The translations under genes were made by a program, and so were the position numbers. From JAAYHG01 sp012735455 (GTDB lineage: Bacteria; Bacillota; DTU030; DUMP01), in the NCBI GenBank assembly GCA_050951365.1, contig JBMNIX010000013.1, positions 35,551 to 99,550 of the forward strand: 64,000 nt of DNA, read 5' to 3'. Position 1 is the first letter of the stretch. The number at the start of each line of letters is the position of its first letter. A model generated the notes under the pieces. The model was not told where the DNA came from, did not search any database, and saw nothing but the letters and a program-made list of their open reading frames with translations. This document shows positions 60,601-64,000 of the stretch, piece by piece.

Positions 60601-61929
60601 ATGGACCATTTGATTCTCATAGGAATCCTGTGTATCGTCTTGTTGCTTATGCTGATGGCAATTAGTGTGCCTGTGGGTTTATGCTTCATTCTAAGTGGCA
60701 TGTTGAGCACCTATCTAATTTTCGGCTTTGAAAAATCCTTGTCTCTGCTGATGGCATCGGCGTACAATGCTATTGCAGCACCAAGCTGGGCTGCCATTCC
60801 CCTATACATTTTGCTGGGCTCCCTTGCTGTCCAATCAGATTTTGCGACAAGAGCATATAGAAGTGTAGACGCCATAGCTGCACGCTTGCCAGGTTCAATA
60901 GGGATCACAACTTGTTTCGGTTGTGCAGCTTTTGGTGCCATTTCTGGCTCCTCTGTAGCTGCTTCAGCGATATTCGGTAAAATGGTCATGCCAGAAATGC
61001 GCCTTTTGGGTTACGACAACTCTTTTGCATCGGCAATTGTCGGTTCAGCAGGCAATTTTGCGTCGCTGATACCTCCAAGCACGCTGTTTATCATATATGC
61101 GCTTTTTACCAATACATCCGTGGCGAAATTGTTTTTCGCTGGTATTATTCCAGGACTCCTTACAGCGTTCGTGTTTTCGGTATACATCTATTTTCGTGCT
61201 AAGAATGACAAGGAGATGGCTTCTAGACAAGCAGCTCGGGCTCAAATTAAAATGAGCACGAACGAACGGGTTACCGCAGTATTGGGTGCCTGGCCAATTC
61301 TTCTTGTGGGTTTCATAATTCTATGGGGTATTTATTCAGGCGTTTTTACTCCGACAGAAGCCGCGGCCGTAGCCAGCATTCTCGTCCTATTATTAGGGCT
61401 ATTTCAGGGAAAATATCGGAAGTTTGGTGACCTTACCAGCACTTTACGTGAATCAGCAAGCACTACGGCTATGTTGTTTCTGATCAATATCGGCGCCATG
61501 TATTATGGCAAAGTACTGGTGCTTACCAGACTGCCGGCGGAATTCACTTCATTACTTGTCAATCTGGATGTTCCACGAATGGTAATACTACTCCTGATTA
61601 TTGCGGTACTGTTTATTCTCGGCATGATCATGGTTCCGATTGGGATTTTTGCAATGGTCCTTCCTATTGTTACACCCATAGTTACTTCACTGGGATATGA
61701 CTTGATCTGGTTTGGGGTGATTGCTGTAAAGATGATGGGAATAGGTGCAGTAACACCTCCTGTAGGGCTCAACATATACGCGCTCAAGGGGGCGGTCGGA
61801 AAAGACATAACCCTTAATGAAATGTTTAGGGGCATTTGGCCGTTTGTTGTTTTGGATTTTGGGGTGCTGGTCTTGCTGACCGTATTCCCACAATTGGCCA
61901 CATGGCTTCCCAACCTACTATTTGGCTGA
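60601..61929 (+). CDS. TRAP transporter large permease (DctM family)
   Basis: About 442 residues from the ATG at 60601 (frame opens at 60556; ribosome site GCAGGA is weak). About 12 helices of the Na+-coupled DctM fold. Typical segments: GFEKSLSLLMASAYNAIAAP, FGAISGSSVAASAIFGKMV, AGNFASLIPPSTLFIIYALF and IPVGIFAMVLPIV-like MVPIGIFAMVLPIVTPIV, GAVTPPVGLNIYALKG. Complete. Confidence 0.93.
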   Translation: MDHLILIGILCIVLLLMLMAISVPVGLCFILSGMLSTYLIFGFEKSLSLLMASAYNAIAAPSWAAIPLYILLGSLAVQSDFATRAYRSVDAIAARLPGSIGITTCFGCAAFGAISGSSVAASAIFGKMVMPEMRLLGYDNSFASAIVGSAGNFASLIPPSTLFIIYALFTNTSVAKLFFAGIIPGLLTAFVFSVYIYFRAKNDKEMASRQAARAQIKMSTNERVTAVLGAWPILLVGFIILWGIYSGVFTPTEAAAVASILVLLLGLFQGKYRKFGDLTSTLRESASTTAMLFLINIGAMYYGKVLVLTRLPAEFTSLLVNLDVPRMVILLLIIAVLFILGMIMVPIGIFAMVLPIVTPIVTSLGYDLIWFGVIAVKMMGIGAVTPPVGLNIYALKGAVGKDITLNEMFRGIWPFVVLDFGVLVLLTVFPQLATWLPNLLFG

Positions 61930-61965
61930 TGGCAGCAGCAGTTATGAAGATAGGAGGGTAGTCCG

Positions 61966-63341
61966 ATGGTGGATCTAGTTATCAAGAACGCCAATATTGT
62001 TTCCGAGTATGGAATTTTCCAAGGGGCAATAGCGATTAAGGATGGCAAGATAGCAGCATTGGGACGAGATGATTCTATGCCCCCGGCTACAGAAACCATA
62101 GATGCCAAGGGTCATTACTTATTACCCGGCGGGGTCGATCCACATGTCCATATTCGTTATCCTGGTGGAGCCCACAGGGAGAACTTTACAACCGGCACTT
62201 GGGCTGCTGCCGCCGGTGGTGCTACTACAATCATTGAGCATCCTATTTCATCGCCACCTCAATACTCCACAGACATACTCCTAAACCGTGTCAACGCAGT
62301 GAAAGAGCAAGCCATAGTGGACGTGGCCTTTCTTGGTGCTGCCGGGGGAGAAAAGCTGGATCATATACGGCCTATTGCAGAGTCTGGTATTGTGGGCTAT
62401 AAGACATTCTTACATGCAGCCCCTGAAGGCCGAGAAAAAGAGTTTATCGGGCTTACCATGAAGGACAATTATGAGCTTTTCAAGGGATTCGAAGAGGTGC
62501 AAAAACCGGCTTACCGATTGCGGCCCACGCAGAGGACAACGACGTGGTTTCAGGCTTGATTGCTGAGTTTAGAGCCGAAGGCAAGACAACGCCCATCTAC
62601 CATGCGCGGTCCCGCCCGGCAGTGGCCGAGGTACTGGCTGTAGAGCGTTTGTTACGTATGGCTCGTGAGACGGATGCTGCTCTTTACTTGGTTCACATTT
62701 CTGTGCCTGAGGCAGTCAGGTTGGCTGCTGAGGCACGCAGAAAAGGCCAGAGGGTTTTCATTGAAACCTGCCCGCACTATCTTCTCTTGACCGAAGCCGA
62801 ACTCGAGAAGCATGGCCCTTATGCAAAATGTAACCCTCCGCTTAGGACAAGCGAAGAAATCGAAGCCATGTGGGAATGTGTAGCTGAAGGGCTTATTGAC
62901 ACTATTGGCAGTGACCACGGACCATTCACCATTGAAGAAAAGGAGAAGGGTTACCCAGATATTTTTGCTGCTCCTGCCGGGTTTCCAGGGCTGGAAGTAC
63001 GCTTACCTTTAATGCTAACCGCCGTAAAAGAAAACAAGCTTAGCATACAAAGAGCTGTAGAGTTACTGAGCACAAATCCGAGTAAAATCTTTGGTCTCTA
63101 CCCGCGTAAAGGCGCCTTGAGAGTAGGCTCCGATGCTGACATTGTATTGGTTGATATGGAAACCCCGTTTACAGTTGATCAGAACATGATGCTTGGTAAA
63201 TCTAAAGGTATTGCCAAGGTATACGAGGGCTGGGAGCTGTACGGGCGTGTCGTAAAAACCATTGTACGGGGAAAAACGGTTTATTGCGACGGGAGAATCA
63301 TGGCCGATCCGGGTTACGGTGAGTGGTTACGTCGTGATTAA
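61966..63341 (+). pseudogene. Dihydropyrimidinase/allantoinase/hydantoinase-type amidohydrolase, interrupted by a one-base frameshift
   Basis: Two frames make one protein of about 458 residues. Part 1 (61966 on, AGGAGGG ribosome site) has the metal motif GGVDPHVHIRYPGG, TTIIEHP and the carboxylated Lys segment VGYKTFLHAAPEG. Part 2 resumes with TGLPIAAHAEDNDVVSGLIA and continues through LVHISVPEAVRLA, ETCPHYLLL, DTIGSDHGPFT and GSDADIVLVD. The break is in AAAAA at 62501-62505: a sixth A would restore the frame. Expected to open cyclic amides; the substrate may be that of the TRAP system. Mutation or homopolymer sequencing error. Confidence 0.85.
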
Positions 63342-63400
63342 TAGAGAAATCCTGCAGTGCGCAGTAACCTTAGCTAAATGAGACAAAGGACGGCACGAAC

Positions 63401-63439
63401 GAGGGCGGTTTTCCTAACGGAAAGCCGCCCTCGTTTTTT
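63401..63439 (+). terminator. Terminator of the TRAP-amidohydrolase operon
   Basis: GAGGGCGGTTTTCC-TAAC-GGAAAGCCGCCCTC (63401-63432) with one internal mismatch pair, followed by GTTTTTT. Confidence 0.9.
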
Positions 63440-63498
63440 CCTGGCAGTGTGTGTGCCGCATTTCGTCCTTACCTATGCAATATGGTGGTAACATCCAA

Positions 63499-63771
63499 TC
63501 ACAGACTCTTCCTCAACACAGTAATAAAGCCATCCAGTATTTGGTGGCTTACCTTAAATCCTTTGCCCAGATAGAATTTCAATGCATTATCGTTCCCGCT
63601 TGATACGAAGATAAACACATCTTTTATGTCCTTGAATGTACTTAACCAATCCATGGACTCCTTAAACAAGACGCTGCCAATGCCCATCTTGCGATAGCCT
63701 TCTTTGATAAAAAACTGCGAAAGGCAACCCACATCTTCGGTTTCTACCGATGCTAAGAGAACTGGAAGCAC
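63499..63771 (-). pseudogene. GNAT acetyltransferase, C-terminal half only
   Basis: 90 residues in the frame; from about residue 18 on it reads as the second half of a GNAT domain: FFIKEGYRKMGIGSVLFKES (acetyl-CoA-binding loop), KDVFIFVSSGNDNALKFYLGKGF. The N-terminal strands are missing because the sequence upstream belongs to an HxlR fragment on the other strand. Remnant, likely inactive. Confidence 0.6.
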
Positions 63772-63923
63772 AAGGTGTCATAAGCCGGAAACAGTATCTG
63801 GAGACACCACCACGAGTTGAATACTCACTGACCGAGAACGGGCGTGAGCTTATTTCGGCTCTTAAAGCGTTGGCTAGATGGGGAAAGAAAATGAAAGACA
63901 AAACCGAAAGGATGTCCAGCTAA
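63750..63923 (+). pseudogene. HxlR-family regulator, C-terminal fragment
   Basis: In-frame from about 63735 to the stop at 63921-63923: MLRELEAQGVISRKQY, PPRVEYSLTENGRELISAL, ARWGKK. This is the wing and C-terminal helix of an HxlR winged-helix repressor. The DNA-recognition helix and N-terminus are absent. It abuts the GNAT fragment. Confidence 0.6.
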
Positions 63924-63936
63924 ACTAGCGTAAGCC

Positions 63937-64000
63937 CTATCGCAATCTTTGACTTCGTTCTAGCTCAAAACTCTTGGCCAAGCCATCCCAAAACGCTTCC
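63937..64000 (-). CDS. Possible C-terminus of a gene running past the right edge
   Basis: Minus frame open to the edge, 20 codons (EAFWDGLAKSFELERSQRLR, then stop). Too short to name. Confidence 0.3.
   Translation of the reverse strand, partial: EAFWDGLAKSFELERSQRLR

Overview
The window looks like chromosome of an anaerobic, motile, Gram-positive Firmicute of the Clostridia type with an S-layer. Evidence: SLH-domain surface proteins plus csaB, an FtsEX/M23 division module, long-form HPF, a two-subunit transketolase, sigma-28 (SigD) flagellar promoters and strong AGGAGG-type ribosome sites. I cannot name the species. No tRNA, rRNA, CRISPR array, insertion sequence or prophage was seen.

Layout. 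1-5.6 kb (minus): MATE exporter (open at the left edge), HtrA protease, then ftsE-ftsX-M23 peptidase. 5.8-11.5 kb (plus): ZIP metal transporter, a small membrane protein, a secreted protein of unknown function, a DUF3160 lipoprotein and a kinase-fold protein. 11.5-26.7 kb (minus): the most unusual part, about 15 kb that can be read as one transcription unit. It starts with a sigma-A promoter, a Moco/Tuco-type riboswitch and an attenuator (26.5-26.7 kb). Then come three exported proteins with the same sulfite-oxidase-like head but different anchors, an ExbB/MotA-like channel and a DUF2149 protein between them, a 1171-residue SLH protein with DUF4430 and about five further such domains, a phosphoesterase, two more small proteins of the same fold, and an ECF transporter (S component, fused double ATPase, T component). 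I infer a surface cofactor, pterin or metal capture and uptake system, not known to me as a described system.

27.2-29.6 kb (minus): split transketolase and a DUF523/TudS protein. 29.7-38.5 kb (minus): wall-polymer cluster with two GT4 glycosyltransferases, a frameshifted O-antigen-ligase-like protein, DUF4330, DUF5693, csaB and tagA/wecG; csaB would make the pyruvylated polymer that holds the SLH proteins. 38.6-44 kb (minus): prfB with its programmed +1 frameshift, secA, an unknown protein and hpf. 44.2-46.6 kb (minus): polar amino-acid ABC transporter. A cluster of DnaA-box-like 9-mers lies at 46.7 kb.

46.9-57.8 kb: zinc-ribbon protein, then a flagellar filament island. fliS-flaG and flagellin diverge from back-to-back sigma-28 promoters, and fliD-fliT diverge from two glycosyltransferases that probably decorate flagellin. 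57.8-63.4 kb: isochorismatase-like hydrolase, then a TRAP transporter with a cyclic-amidohydrolase gene that carries a one-base frameshift. 63.5-64 kb: truncated GNAT and HxlR remnants facing each other. Several starts were set by ribosome-site spacing and differ from the longest open frame; this is stated per gene.
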